Below are positions 9,848 through 20,501 of a stretch of DNA of 33,925 nt, in pieces. Each line of letters opens with the position of its first letter. Position 1 is the first letter of the stretch. Source of the DNA: an uncultured Lachnospiraceae bacterium (GTDB lineage: Bacteria > Bacillota > Clostridia > Lachnospirales > Lachnospiraceae). The translations under genes were made by a program, and so were the position numbers. Below the pieces are notes generated by a model that made no database searches, had not been told where the DNA came from, and saw only the letters and a program-made list of their open reading frames with translations. The DNA lies in assembly GCA_905233905.1 (NCBI GenBank), contig CAJOFN010000009.1, forward strand, positions 1 through 33,925, in the 5' to 3' direction.

Positions 9848-12139
9848 TTAATCCCTGTAATAGTTGATAAGACAGCCCTTTAGGATGATCTCCCTTTCTG
9901 CGGGGGTAAGGGCATCCATATGCAGCTCTATCTCATTTAAGCCACCGTCTTTTATAACATATGCCGTAATGTCAGCCGCGCCGGATGCGATCTCGTCCCT
10001 GATGCCCGGAAGCAGGATGTAATCACCGTTGGCGAAGGGGAGCTTTTCGTGACCGTCGCGGGTGATAAGAGGCAGCATCCCCCAGTTGATAAGGTTGGAA
10101 CGGTAACGCTTGGTGGCGTATTCCTCGGCGATATTCGCCCAGCCTCCGAGAACCTTCTGACAGGAGGCCGCCTGCTCCCTGGCGGAACCGTCTCCCGGCT
10201 TGACCGCAAAAATCGTGGAGCCTATGCCGATGTTGTGCCTCCTGATCTCCGGGAACCTTGTGTGGATGGCTTCCATCACGCCGTGAACCTCTTCCAATAC
10301 GCTTCCGGGGCAGGTATCTGCTTCTATCGCCTTCTGCGCCTTCTGGACTTCCTTTGCCCTTCCCACATAGGCGGGATCCTTGCGCGAAAGGGTAAATTCC
10401 GCAAGACCAAGAGGGTTGGACCTGAAGGAAGAGGTCTCCCCGGAGGGTATCAGCTCATCGGTGGTGGTAACAGGGTCGTGTATCTCTGAAACAATCTTTA
10501 GAATGAGGTTCTCCGGCAGGGCGGACATGGCGGGCCAGTCCTTGATATTGGGGCCGAACACAAGCTCCGCTTCGGGATCAGCCTTGCCGGAGGCGTCAAA
10601 TACGCGGTTGGCGTATATCCTGCCGTCAAAGTGATATGCCGGCTTTGAAAAGCTGCCGTCCCATTCATCCGCGCCTGTGAGGAAGCCCTTGTTCGCCGCT
10701 GTAGCCGCTATTGACCTTGCATCCATCAGCGCAACGGAGGCTATCTGTCCGTTCTGGAGCTTGGAGCCCTCCCTGTTGGGGAAATTGCGTGTGGAATGGC
10801 GGATGGAGAAGCCGTTGTTGCCGGGGGTATCTCCCGCGCCGAAGCAGGGACCGCAGAACGCAGTTTTTACAATGGCACCTGTCTCCATCAGGTCTGCAAC
10901 GCTGCCGTTTTTGACCAGCTCCATATAAATGGGCGTGCTGGCAGGATATACGGAAAGCGTGAATTCATCTGGTCCGATGCTGGTGCCGCGCAGGATATCC
11001 GCCGCGTCTGTGATATTTTCAAAGCCGCCCCCCGCGCATCCGGCTATTATTCCCTGATCTACATATAATCTGCCGTCACGGACCTTATCCTTTAAGGTGA
11101 AATCAACCGCTCCGTCCAAGGATACTGCCGCCCTCTTTTCAACGTCGTCAAGGATATCCATGAGATTATCCTTCAGCTCGGCGATGGTATAGGTATTGCT
11201 GGGATGGAAGGGCATGGCTATCATGGGGCGGATCTCGCCTAAATCAATCTCTATCATGCCGTCGTAGTATGCCACATCCCCTGGCGCAAGCTCCTTATAG
11301 CCCAAACCCCTGCCGTGGAGCTCGTAAAATTCCTTGACCTTATCATCTGTCTGCCAGATAGATGACAGGCAGGTGGTCTCCGTGGTCATTACATCGATGC
11401 CAATACGGTAATCCACTGAAAGCTCCGCGACGCCGGGGCCGACAAATTCCATAACTTTATTCTTGACATAGCCATTGTCAAATACCTCTCCTATTATGGC
11501 AAGGGCGATATCCTGGGGACCGACTCCGTGGCTTGGCCTGCCCTTTAAATATACGGCAACGACACCGGGCATATCTATATCGTAGGTACGGCCTAAAAGC
11601 TGCTTGACAAGCTCCGGTCCGCCTTCACCCATTGCCATTGTACCTAAGGCACCGTAACGGGTATGGGAATCAGAGCCGAGTATCATCCTGCCGCCTTCAG
11701 CGAGCATTTCCCTGGCGTACTGGTGGATCACTGCCTGATGAGGGGGCACATAGATCCCGCCGTATCTTCTGGCGCAGGAGAGGCCGAACATATGGTCATC
11801 TTCGTTGATCGTTCCGCCAACTGCACAAAGGCTGTTGTGGCAGTTGGTAAGGACGTAGGGGATAGGGAACTGCTCCAGTCCTGACGCGCGGGCTGTCTGG
11901 ATTATGCCCACATAGGTAATATCGTGGCTGGTGAGCTTGTCGAATTTGATCTGTAATGAGTCCATATTCCCGGAGGTGTTGTGAGACTCTAATATGCCGT
12001 AGCTTATGGTCGCCCCGGCTGCGCTTGCCCTTTCTGTTTCCTTTCCGGTCTTTTGCCTGATGGCGGCAATGGCATCGGCACCGTCCTCAATTATCTCGGT
12101 GCCATTTATCAGGTATACACCGTTGTTGTATAATTTCAT
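9848..12139 (-). CDS. Aconitase-superfamily hydratase (YbhJ-like)
   Basis: 763 aa; [67 protein letters not shown] aconitase-type motifs. Confidence 0.85.
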   Translation of the reverse strand: MKLYNNGVYLINGTEIIEDGADAIAAIRQKTGKETERASAAGATISYGILESHNTSGNMDSLQIKFDKLTSHDITYVGIIQTARASGLEQFPIPYVLTNCHNSLCAVGGTINEDDHMFGLSCARRYGGIYVPPHQAVIHQYAREMLAEGGRMILGSDSHTRYGALGTMAMGEGGPELVKQLLGRTYDIDMPGVVAVYLKGRPSHGVGPQDIALAIIGEVFDNGYVKNKVMEFVGPGVAELSVDYRIGIDVMTTETTCLSSIWQTDDKVKEFYELHGRGLGYKELAPGDVAYYDGMIEIDLGEIRPMIAMPFHPSNTYTIAELKDNLMDILDDVEKRAAVSLDGAVDFTLKDKVRDGRLYVDQGIIAGCAGGGFENITDAADILRGTSIGPDEFTLSVYPASTPIYMELVKNGSVADLMETGAIVKTAFCGPCFGAGDTPGNNGFSIRHSTRNFPNREGSKLQNGQIASVALMDARSIAATAANKGFLTGADEWDGSFSKPAYHFDGRIYANRVFDASGKADPEAELVFGPNIKDWPAMSALPENLILKIVSEIHDPVTTTDELIPSGETSSFRSNPLGLAEFTLSRKDPAYVGRAKEVQKAQKAIEADTCPGSVLEEVHGVMEAIHTRFPEIRRHNIGIGSTIFAVKPGDGSAREQAASCQKVLGGWANIAEEYATKRYRSNLINWGMLPLITRDGHEKLPFANGDYILLPGIRDEIASGAADITAYVIKDGGLNEIELHMDALTPAEREIILKGCLINYYRD

Positions 12140-12837
12140 TGATCCTCCTCCTTCCAGGCAAAATACTCTGCGTCTAAGTCTACCTTTATCTCGGGCAGCT
12201 CTGTGTCATCCTCCTCTTTGTCCTCTTTATCTAACAGATCTTCAAGGCCCTGGGCCTTGAAGTATTCCTCGTTGATCTTAATTTCAACCTGCGTGTCCGC
12301 ATAGGGATCCTTTTCTTCCTCAGGAACGTGATTCTCCTTTTCCTTGGCGCGGCGGGCGTTTTCGTCCTCGATAAGCCTCAGATATTTCTGGGTATCAATG
12401 AGTCCCTGGAGCTGGCCCTTGAGCTCGTACTGGTTGTGGCGGATGGTGTTGAGCTCTTCCTTGATATGCTCCTGCAGCTCCGAATAAATGCCGTCGAAGC
12501 GGTTCCTGGTATCCTTTACCACATCCGCAAGCTCGTTCAGGGAGCGGTCGGAGTACATGAGGGAGGCAGCGTAGATCTCTTCAGCGTTGCGCCGGGTCTC
12601 AAAGATCAGCTCGTCATTTTCCTTCCGGGCAGCGCGGCGGGCCTTGTCCTTGCTTGCCTCGGTAAGCTCATACTCCTCCATCATGTCATACATGCAGTCA
12701 TTCAGATCCTTGAGCAGATTCATCATGCGCATTTTGTCGATGACCACCTTGCGCTTGCTGCCCTCATAGGGTTCAGCCTTGGAAAATAATACATGGATAT
12801 CTCGTAATACCTTTTCTGTCTTGTCCTGTGCGTTCAT
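12136..12837 (-). CDS. Hypothetical predicted coiled-coil, acidic C-terminus protein
   Basis: 233 aa, charged helical sequence ([29 protein letters not shown]...); ATGA overlap with the downstream hydratase. Confidence 0.75.
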   Translation of the reverse strand: MNAQDKTEKVLRDIHVLFSKAEPYEGSKRKVVIDKMRMMNLLKDLNDCMYDMMEEYELTEASKDKARRAARKENDELIFETRRNAEEIYAASLMYSDRSLNELADVVKDTRNRFDGIYSELQEHIKEELNTIRHNQYELKGQLQGLIDTQKYLRLIEDENARRAKEKENHVPEEEKDPYADTQVEIKINEEYFKAQGLEDLLDKEDKEEDDTELPEIKVDLDAEYFAWKEEDQ

Positions 12838-12852
12838 TTAGGATCTCCAAGT

Positions 12853-14124
12853 CTATATTTTGTGGGTAAACACTTCCATGGAACGGTCTAAAATACCGTG
12901 AAGATAAGCTATCATGGTGCCGTAATTGGTAATGGGCACGCCGCATCTGCCGGCGGAGGCTATGCGCCATTTCATCTCCCGCGCCGGAAGGGTACAGCCG
13001 CCGCAATGGATGATAAGGTCATAGCTTTTAAGCTCCTTCTCGTCCGGGAACTGGCCGCCGCTGGTGAAATGATAGTCAAAGGCTTTGCCTGTATGTTCCT
13101 TGATCCAGCCGGGAAGCTTTACGGTGCCAATATCCTTGCATTGCCTGTGGTGGGTGCAGCCTTCCGAGATCAAAACCCTTGCGCCGTCCTTCAGGCCTTC
13201 TATGGCCTTTGCACCCTGTGCCTGCCAAGACAGGTCGCCCTTGTAGCGCGCCATCAAGATGGAAAAGGATGTAAGGGGAACCTCCTCCGGAACGAGCTTT
13301 GAAACCTCGCCAAAGGCCTGGCTGTCAGTGACTACCATGCGGGGAGGCCGCCCCAGCCGGTTCAAGGTCTTTGTAAGCTGCGCGGGCTGGGTGACCGCGG
13401 CTATCGCGCCGGAATCTAAAATATCCCTTATCACCTGCTGCTGGGGCAGGATGAGCCTGCCCTTGGGCGCCGATTCATCCACGGGGACAACAAGCACCAC
13501 AACATCTCCCTCAGCTATCAGGTCACTGATGAGGGGCGTAGTCTGGGAGTTGCTCCTGTCTGTTCTTGTCCGGGCTATCCTGTCCCGAAGCCTTGATATT
13601 TCGGATGCTTCGGGGGAAAGCGCGCAAAACGAAAAAATTTCCTCCCTTGAAATCCCGATGGCATCTGAAGTATTATTTATCGCTGCTTCTAAGGCGTCAG
13701 GGCTTAAGCGGTCTGATTTATTTAATATCACAAGGAAGGGAATCTCACCGGTCTTAAAGAAGGCTGTCAGACCTTCTTCAGGGGAAAGATCCTCTTTGCC
13801 CTTAAGTCTTTCGGCGTCTATGACAATAATGGCAATGTCGCATCGCCTTATTATCTCCCTTGTCTTTTCCTCCCTCAGCTCTCCGAGGTCGCTGCTATCG
13901 GAAAGCCCCGGCGTATCATAGATCATGACGGGGCCAATGGGCAAAAGCTCCATTGCCTTGCGGACAGGGTCAGTCGTAGTGCCCTCACGGTCAGCCACCA
14001 CCGCGATATCCTGTCCTGTAAGGGCGTTCATAACGCTGGACTTGCCGGCGTTGACCCGCCCGAATATGCCTATCTGAACCCTTTCCGATAAGGGAGTGGT
14101 ATTCATTGAACTGTCATTTGTCAA
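12853..14124 (-). CDS. hydF: [FeFe] hydrogenase H-cluster maturation GTPase HydF
   Basis: GIFGRVNAGKSSVMNALTGQ, DTPGLSD, C-terminal cluster motif CTHHRQC...HCGGC. Confidence 0.95.
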   Translation of the reverse strand: MTNDSSMNTTPLSERVQIGIFGRVNAGKSSVMNALTGQDIAVVADREGTTTDPVRKAMELLPIGPVMIYDTPGLSDSSDLGELREEKTREIIRRCDIAIIVIDAERLKGKEDLSPEEGLTAFFKTGEIPFLVILNKSDRLSPDALEAAINNTSDAIGISREEIFSFCALSPEASEISRLRDRIARTRTDRSNSQTTPLISDLIAEGDVVVLVVPVDESAPKGRLILPQQQVIRDILDSGAIAAVTQPAQLTKTLNRLGRPPRMVVTDSQAFGEVSKLVPEEVPLTSFSILMARYKGDLSWQAQGAKAIEGLKDGARVLISEGCTHHRQCKDIGTVKLPGWIKEHTGKAFDYHFTSGGQFPDEKELKSYDLIIHCGGCTLPAREMKWRIASAGRCGVPITNYGTMIAYLHGILDRSMEVFTHKI

Positions 14125-15539
14125 AATCTGAAATCCCTTTCTCCCTCAGCGATCCTTGAAAGGAAGCCTTCGCAGGATTCTCTAACCCTAAGATTGGTGA
14201 TGGTGTCAAGCTCTTTGGTGATAAGCTGTTCGCCTATGCGCCTGGTCTCCGGAGTGGCGTAGTCTATAAGATATTCCTGCAGGGTCATCAGCGCGTTGGG
14301 ATGACAGCAGTTGACGATCTGCTTTGATTTGAGCAGCTCCATGAAGCGGTCTCCTGTGCGGCCAGCGCGGTAGCAGGCGGTACAGAAGGATGGCACATAG
14401 CCAAGCTCCATCAGCCATCTTACCACTTCGTCCAGAGTACGGTTGTCTATAACATCAAACTGCGCGGAGTTATCTTCTTCGGCTTCCTCCTCCGCGTAGC
14501 CCCCCACACTGGTGCGGGAACCGCCGGAAATCTGGGAGATGCCAAGCTCCAGAACCCTCTTGCGGCTTGATATGCTTTCCCTTGTGGATACTATCATCCC
14601 GGTATAGGGAACCGCGATCCTGATGCAGGCGACGATCTTGGCAAATATGTCGTCTGAAAGACCGTTCTTGAAGGTCTCGGGGTCAATATCATCAGCGGGA
14701 CGGACCCTTGGAACGGAAATGGTATGAGGTCCGACGCCTATGGATGCCTCTAAGTGCTCCGCATGCATGATTATGCCGCAGAAATCGTAGCGGTAATTGT
14801 TAAGACCGAAAAGCACTCCAAGCCCGACATCATCAATACCGGCATGCATAGCGCGATCCATTGCCTCGGTATGATATGCGTAATCAGACTTGGGGCCGGT
14901 GGGATGAAGGCGCTCGTAGGAGGTCTTGTTGTAGGTCTCCTGGAAGAGAATGTAGGTGCCGATACCTGCATCCTTGAGCATCTTGTATTCTTCCTCCGTA
15001 GTGGCAGCGATATTGACATTGACACGGCGGATGTCACCGTTCTTGTGATGTATGCCGTAGATGGTGTTGATGCTCTCTATTATGTATTCTATGGGGTTCA
15101 TCGTGGGATGCTCCCCGGCCTCCAAGGCAAGGCGCTTATGTCCCATGTCCTGCAGCGCGATGACCTCTTCCCGGATCTGCTCCTGGGTAAGCTTCACGCG
15201 GCGGATGTTTTTGTTCTTTGCGTGGTAGGGGCAGTATTCGCAGCCATTTATGCAATAATTGGAGAGATAAAGCGGCGCGAACATAACGATACGATTGCCG
15301 TAGAATTCGTTCTTGATACGTCTGGCAAGGTCGTATATGCGCTCATTGAGCTCGGGTATGTCACAATCCAGCAAAACAAGGGCTTCCTGATGGGTAATGC
15401 CCTTCATCAGAGATGCTTTGTCGAGTATCTCCTCTATGAGGGGCGCGTTGGACTTGTTCGCCTCCGCGTAAGCCAAGACCTCCTGAATCCTCGCGTCATT
15501 GATAAAATCTTCTGCTCTGGGCGATCTGACATCATACAT
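14121..15539 (-). CDS. hydG: [FeFe] hydrogenase H-cluster radical SAM maturase HydG
   Basis: Radical SAM-type cluster region NYCINGCEYCPYHAKNKNIRR; HydG C-terminal CTACYRAGRTGDRFM...CCHPNALMT; start ATG 15539 with RBS ggaagtg. Confidence 0.95.
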   Translation of the reverse strand: MYDVRSPRAEDFINDARIQEVLAYAEANKSNAPLIEEILDKASLMKGITHQEALVLLDCDIPELNERIYDLARRIKNEFYGNRIVMFAPLYLSNYCINGCEYCPYHAKNKNIRRVKLTQEQIREEVIALQDMGHKRLALEAGEHPTMNPIEYIIESINTIYGIHHKNGDIRRVNVNIAATTEEEYKMLKDAGIGTYILFQETYNKTSYERLHPTGPKSDYAYHTEAMDRAMHAGIDDVGLGVLFGLNNYRYDFCGIIMHAEHLEASIGVGPHTISVPRVRPADDIDPETFKNGLSDDIFAKIVACIRIAVPYTGMIVSTRESISSRKRVLELGISQISGGSRTSVGGYAEEEAEEDNSAQFDVIDNRTLDEVVRWLMELGYVPSFCTACYRAGRTGDRFMELLKSKQIVNCCHPNALMTLQEYLIDYATPETRRIGEQLITKELDTITNLRVRESCEGFLSRIAEGERDFRF

Positions 15540-15607
15540 GGCGGTCACTTCCTTTTCATAAGTTGTTTTGTGCTTTATTGTAACACAGTTTGGGTGTAAT
15601 AAAAACA

Positions 15608-15646
15608 AAAAAATCCTGCCGGACGTCATATACCGGCAGGATTTTT
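15608..15646 (-). terminator. Rho-independent terminator at the end of the sucrose operon (stem flanked by A/T tracts, could be bidirectional)
   Basis: aaaaaatcctgccgg-acgtcatata-ccggcaggattttt. Confidence 0.85.
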
Positions 15647-15681
15647 AGAATTATAGTTGAATTATATTACAACTATTCTGA

Positions 15682-17643
15682 TCATTTTGCAGGAATTGAT
15701 GAAACATCATCGAATTCAAAGCTGTTGGTTACAAGTACAACTACCATGTCAGAATAGCCTGCAGCAGCTATCTTGTCACGGCTGAAGGAGATAAGCTTGT
15801 CACCCTTCTTAACCTTGTCACCCATGCCTACGAAGCACTCGAAGCCGTCGCCGTTCATCTGTACGGTATCAATACCTACATGGATAAGGAGCTCAACTCC
15901 GTTATCACCGGCAATACCTACGGCATGCTTGGAATCAACAACGGATACGATCTCACCTTCGAAGGGTGAAACAACTATCTCGCTGTCAGGCTTGATGCCG
16001 ACACCATTTCCTAATGCACCGGAGGCGAATGCTCCGTCAGGAATCTCGGTATAATCAACAGCTTCACCGACTACAGGCGCCATGATCTCAAGATTGGTGC
16101 TCTTGGAAGCTTTGATAACTGACTTAAGGTCAGCAAGCTCGGTAGCCTTTGCCTCTGCCCTTGCTTCTGCTGCCTTTGTTACATTGGGAACATTCTCTTC
16201 AACTTCAACTGCTCTCTCGTCAGGCTTTGCGGTCTCATCCTCTTCCTCCTTGTGAGTAGCGAAGGCAAGTGCGAATGCCACGCAGAAGGAGATAGCGAGC
16301 ATGATGGTGTAGGTAACAGGGTTGGTTACGATGAGGTATCCGGGGATACCGGTAACACCGTTAGCTCTTGCGGCAACTCCCATGATAGAGCCTGCCATTG
16401 CGCCGACAGCTCCGCCGATGGAACCGCAAACCAGAGGCTTGAAGTAGCGGAGGTTTACACCGAAGATAGCCGGCTCTGTGATACCCAGTGATGCTGAAAG
16501 TGAAGCGGGTACCGCGATAGCCTTGGTCTTGGTCCTGTGTGATCTGATACCGATTGCAAGACATGCTGCGAACTGCGCGAAGTTAGCGGATGATGCGATA
16601 GGCATCCAGGTATTAAGACCATTGCCGCCGTCCTGAGCAAGCATACCAAGCTCGATGATGTTGAACATATGGTGAAGTCCCATTACTACGGTGAACGGAT
16701 AGATCGCGCCGCAGGCAAGGGCTCCGATACCAAATCCGACCTTAACAAGTGCGGAGAAGAATGCAAGAACAACTGTCTCCAGTGATGAGAATACAGGTCC
16801 GATTATGGTAAAGGTCAGGAAATATGTTACTAAGATCGTTGTAAGCGGTGTTACAAACAAGTCGATCATTTCGGGAACATGCTTGTGGAGCCATGTCTCA
16901 ATCTTCGCCATGATGAATACGGCGATGATAACCGGAATGATGTGTCCCTGATAGCCGTGGCGTTCTACGTTGAAGAACAGGATATGCCATACAGGGATCT
17001 GTCCGTCGGTAACGTTGAAGAATGAGTTGATGGCATCGGTATTGCTGACATTCCATGCATTGAGCAGGGAAGGATCAAGCATTGCGATACCGAGTGTAGC
17101 GCCTAAAAAGATGTTGGCTCCGAATACACGGGCTGCAGAAATACCAACCAGAATAGGCAGATAAGCGATAGCTGCTACTGCTATCAGATGGAGGAAGCCA
17201 TACCAGTCGGTGTCACCGAAGCCCGGAATAGCGTTGGAAAGAGCCTCCATCAGACCCATCATCAGACCGCAGGATACGATAGCGGGAAGGATGGGTACGA
17301 ATACATCACCTAATGCCTTGATGATCTGGCGCCACAGAGGTGCCTGAGCGGCTGCTGCCGCCTTAACGTCTTCCTTGGTCGCAGCGGATGCTCCGGTTAC
17401 AGCGAGGAATTCGTCATAAACCTTGTTTACTGTACCTGTACCGATGATCAACTGCAGCTGACCACCTGACTCGAACATACCCTGAACGCCGTCGATATCC
17501 TCGAGCGCGCTCTTGTTGATCTTGTCATTGTCCGCAATAACAAGACGCAGTCTGGTGGCGCAGTGTGCCGCGGATACAACATTGGCTCCTCCGCCAATAT
17601 TAGCCGCGATCTCTTCCGCGCACTTACGATAGTCTAATGCCAT
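15682..17643 (-). CDS. PTS sugar transporter IIBCA, sucrose/glucoside type
   Basis: IIB (SAAHCATRLRLVI), IIC (GITEPAIFGVNLRY), IIA Glc-type (LLIHVGIDTVQMNG); neighbours suggest sucrose. Confidence 0.9.
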   Translation of the reverse strand: MALDYRKCAEEIAANIGGGANVVSAAHCATRLRLVIADNDKINKSALEDIDGVQGMFESGGQLQLIIGTGTVNKVYDEFLAVTGASAATKEDVKAAAAAQAPLWRQIIKALGDVFVPILPAIVSCGLMMGLMEALSNAIPGFGDTDWYGFLHLIAVAAIAYLPILVGISAARVFGANIFLGATLGIAMLDPSLLNAWNVSNTDAINSFFNVTDGQIPVWHILFFNVERHGYQGHIIPVIIAVFIMAKIETWLHKHVPEMIDLFVTPLTTILVTYFLTFTIIGPVFSSLETVVLAFFSALVKVGFGIGALACGAIYPFTVVMGLHHMFNIIELGMLAQDGGNGLNTWMPIASSANFAQFAACLAIGIRSHRTKTKAIAVPASLSASLGITEPAIFGVNLRYFKPLVCGSIGGAVGAMAGSIMGVAARANGVTGIPGYLIVTNPVTYTIMLAISFCVAFALAFATHKEEEDETAKPDERAVEVEENVPNVTKAAEARAEAKATELADLKSVIKASKSTNLEIMAPVVGEAVDYTEIPDGAFASGALGNGVGIKPDSEIVVSPFEGEIVSVVDSKHAVGIAGDNGVELLIHVGIDTVQMNGDGFECFVGMGDKVKKGDKLISFSRDKIAAAGYSDMVVVLVTNSFEFDDVSSIPAK

Positions 17644-17731
17644 TAATAGTGCCTCCCTTCGTTTGTTAAATTACTTACTCCTCTTGTTACTATGGATAAT
17701 CGCGAATGTTGCTGCGTTTAGCCCTTATCAA

Positions 17732-19588
17732 TTAAAACGTAGTCAGCAGCCACTTGAAGCCGTAGCCCGGGACTGCAACTGCTTCTGCCCTTACCTTGTC
17801 CCCCGTGATCATGTCCGTATACTCCTCCGGCTCGTTGATCCACGCGGTCTCTTCAAAATCATTGAAGTTGAACAGGGCGATGAGCTTCTGCTTGTTGTAA
17901 TAGCGGCCGATGCCTAATACATGGTCATTGTAGCACTCAACGATCCAAGTATCAGCGTCATTTAAGAAGACATCGTTCTTCATGCGATGATATTCAAGCT
18001 CTTTGAGCCCGTTGAAAATACGTCCCTGACGAGAGTTCTTGTTCTTGCGCTCTTTTACTTCATCCCAATTCAGATCGCCTCTGTGGATGTAGCGGCTGTC
18101 GTCCCACTTGAGCGGGTCTTCGTGATAGGCGTAATCATTGAGCTGACCGATCTCATCACCGCTATAGAGTACAGGGATGCCGGATAATGTGAACAGGAAG
18201 GCATGCATCATGATGTCACGCTGAATGTAGCGATCCTGCTTTTCCGAGTCCTGCTCGTATTCGGCTGCTTCTATTCCAAGGAGAGAAGCTGTTGTGCCGC
18301 AGAGCCTTGCGTCTCCAAGCCTCGGGTCGTCATTGTAAAGCTCGCCCCTGGAGTCGCTGCCCCAGCTATTGCCTGTCATCCAGTCATTTAAGAACTTCTT
18401 GTGCGCCACCTCCTCGATACCGAACTGCTTGAGGAAGTCGTAATCCAAGCCCCATCCGATGTCATCATGGCAGCGGAGATAATTGAGGAAGGTGTATTCA
18501 TGCGGCAGGGCGAAGGTTATGCCAAGCTGATGCTTTAACAGTCTTACGTCCTTTGTCGCTACGGTATGCCATGCGGAAGCCATGGTTGTAACATTATACA
18601 ACATGTGACATTCGGGCTTTTCAACGCTTCCGAAGTAGGGAACGACCTTGGAGGGCTCCATTACGACCTCGCCTAAAAGCAGTGTGCCGGGCGCAACAAT
18701 GTCTGCCGCCATATGCATTATGCGGCAAAGGGTATGAACCTGCGGAAGATTGCGGTTCGTAGAGCCGAGGGCCTTCCAGATATAAGGAACAGCGTCAAGA
18801 CGGATAACATCCACGCCCTGATTGCACAAAAAGAGCATATTCTCCGTCATGTCGTTGAATACTACGGGATTGCGGTAATTAAGATCCCACTGATAGGGAT
18901 AGAACATGGTCATGACCGGCTTTTGCACCTCTTCGATCCAGGTGAAGTTGCCGGGAGCCGTGGTAGGGAATACCTGCGGAACGGTCTTCTCGTATTCCGA
19001 GGGAATATCCCAGTTGTCATAGAAATAATAGCGGTCCATGAATTCCTTCTCGCCGCGTCTGGCACGGACAGCCCACTCATGGTCTTCGCTGGTGTGGTTC
19101 ATAACAAAATCAAGGCAGACTACCATACCCTTCTCGTGGCAGGCAGCGGAAAGATCAGCCAGATCCTCCATTGTACCAAGCTTCGGGTCTACCTTGCGGT
19201 AATCGCTGACGGCATAACCACCGTCGCTCTTGCCTTCGGGGCTCTGGAGCAGGGGCATAAGATGCACGTAATTGATGCCGCACTCCTGCAGGTATTTGAG
19301 ATTCTTCTTGACGCCCTTTAACGTGCCTGCAAAGCAGTTGGTATAAAGGAGCATGCCAAGCATATCATTGCCGCGATACCAGTCGGGAACGGTCTGTCTC
19401 GCGCCGTCCCAGCTCCGCAAAACGTCGTTGCGGTCCTTATAGCAGTTGTGGAGCATGGTGCAGAAATAATCAAACGCCTGCTCGTCATTGTTATAAATCT
19501 CGCTGTAAAGCCATTTCATCTCGTCGTAGTGACGGTTGAAGCGCTCTAAAAATTCGGGCTCCCATTTCTTTGTATCAACCATTGTCAT
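17732..19588 (-). CDS. GH13 amylosucrase-like protein (amylosucrase / sucrose hydrolase clade)
   Basis: FYPYQWDLNYRNPVVFNDMTENMLFLCNQGVDVIRLDAVPYIWKALG, LLGEVV, NYLRCHDDIGWG, SGIPVLYSGDEIGQLND; start chosen at ATG 19588 behind ggggga (19582 also possible). Confidence 0.87.
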   Translation of the reverse strand: MTMVDTKKWEPEFLERFNRHYDEMKWLYSEIYNNDEQAFDYFCTMLHNCYKDRNDVLRSWDGARQTVPDWYRGNDMLGMLLYTNCFAGTLKGVKKNLKYLQECGINYVHLMPLLQSPEGKSDGGYAVSDYRKVDPKLGTMEDLADLSAACHEKGMVVCLDFVMNHTSEDHEWAVRARRGEKEFMDRYYFYDNWDIPSEYEKTVPQVFPTTAPGNFTWIEEVQKPVMTMFYPYQWDLNYRNPVVFNDMTENMLFLCNQGVDVIRLDAVPYIWKALGSTNRNLPQVHTLCRIMHMAADIVAPGTLLLGEVVMEPSKVVPYFGSVEKPECHMLYNVTTMASAWHTVATKDVRLLKHQLGITFALPHEYTFLNYLRCHDDIGWGLDYDFLKQFGIEEVAHKKFLNDWMTGNSWGSDSRGELYNDDPRLGDARLCGTTASLLGIEAAEYEQDSEKQDRYIQRDIMMHAFLFTLSGIPVLYSGDEIGQLNDYAYHEDPLKWDDSRYIHRGDLNWDEVKERKNKNSRQGRIFNGLKELEYHRMKNDVFLNDADTWIVECYNDHVLGIGRYYNKQKLIALFNFNDFEETAWINEPEEYTDMITGDKVRAEAVAVPGYGFKWLLTTF

Positions 19589-19596
19589 ATCCCCCG

Positions 19597-20466
19597 TTAT
19601 GCAAGCTCGTCGAGAGCCAGCTTGAGACAACCCATGATACCCTGGTCATCGTTGAGTGAAGCAGGTACTATATAATGATCCAGATCCTTCATCTGCGGAG
19701 TCTGGATATAGTCGTGGAGCATCTCCTTTGTCTTCTGGCGGATCAGAGGGAAGAGCTGTTCCTGATGCATAACGCCGCCGCCTAAGATTATGCGCTGCGG
19801 TGAAAGGATCATAATGCAGTTGACCATTGCCTGCGCGATATAATAAGCCTCAAGATCCCAGACCTCGTCCCTGTCAGCAAGATCCTTGCCTTTGGCACCC
19901 CAGCGCTCTTCGATTCCGGGGCCTGCAGCCATGCCTTCAAGACAGCTTCCGTGGAAAGGACAATGTCCCTTGTAATCGTCGTCTTCCCTGGGCACCATAA
20001 GCATATGGCCTGCCTCGGGATGCATCATGCCATGCACCAGGTTGCCGCCTGAAATAACACCTGCGCCAACGCCTGTGCCGATGGTGAAATAAACGGCATC
20101 CGTAAGCCCCTTTGCGTCACCGTAGGTAACCTCTCCTAAAAGGGATCCATTGACATCGGTATCAAAGCCCACCGGTATATTAAGAGCCTTCCTGCATCTG
20201 CCAACCACGTCAACATTGGCCCAGCCGGGCTTGGGAGTCGTGGTAATATATCCGTAGGTGTCGGAATTCCTGTCCAGATCAATAGGTCCAAAGCAGGCTA
20301 TGCCCAGGGCCTCTATGCCCTTGTCCTTGAAATACTCTATACATGCATCCAGCGTCTCGTCAGGCGTCGTGGTGGGTATAGAGGTCTGCTCGAAAATCTT
20401 GCCGGTCTCGTCGCCGATGGCGCAGACCATTTTTGTTCCCCCTGCTTCAAGTGCTCCCAGTTTCAT
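19597..20466 (-). CDS. ROK-family fructokinase
   Basis: GALEAGGTKMVCAIGDE, FTIGTGVGAGVISGG, HPEAGHM, CPFHGSCLEGMAAGPGI zinc motif. Confidence 0.93.
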   Translation of the reverse strand: MKLGALEAGGTKMVCAIGDETGKIFEQTSIPTTTPDETLDACIEYFKDKGIEALGIACFGPIDLDRNSDTYGYITTTPKPGWANVDVVGRCRKALNIPVGFDTDVNGSLLGEVTYGDAKGLTDAVYFTIGTGVGAGVISGGNLVHGMMHPEAGHMLMVPREDDDYKGHCPFHGSCLEGMAAGPGIEERWGAKGKDLADRDEVWDLEAYYIAQAMVNCIMILSPQRIILGGGVMHQEQLFPLIRQKTKEMLHDYIQTPQMKDLDHYIVPASLNDDQGIMGCLKLALDELA

Positions 20467-20501
20467 TTAGTTTCCCCCTTCTTTATATGTATAAAAATAA
20501 G

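Noticed and set aside
13259-13921. 220-aa + strand ORF antisense to hydF
   Set aside because: Shadow ORF of hydF; Ser/Leu/Arg-rich with no family motif.
14754-15599. 281-aa + strand ORF antisense to hydG
   Set aside because: Lies wholly opposite a well-supported gene; composition is that of an antisense shadow frame.
18713-19321. 202-aa + strand ORF antisense to the amylosucrase-like gene
   Set aside because: Shadow ORF without RBS or motifs.
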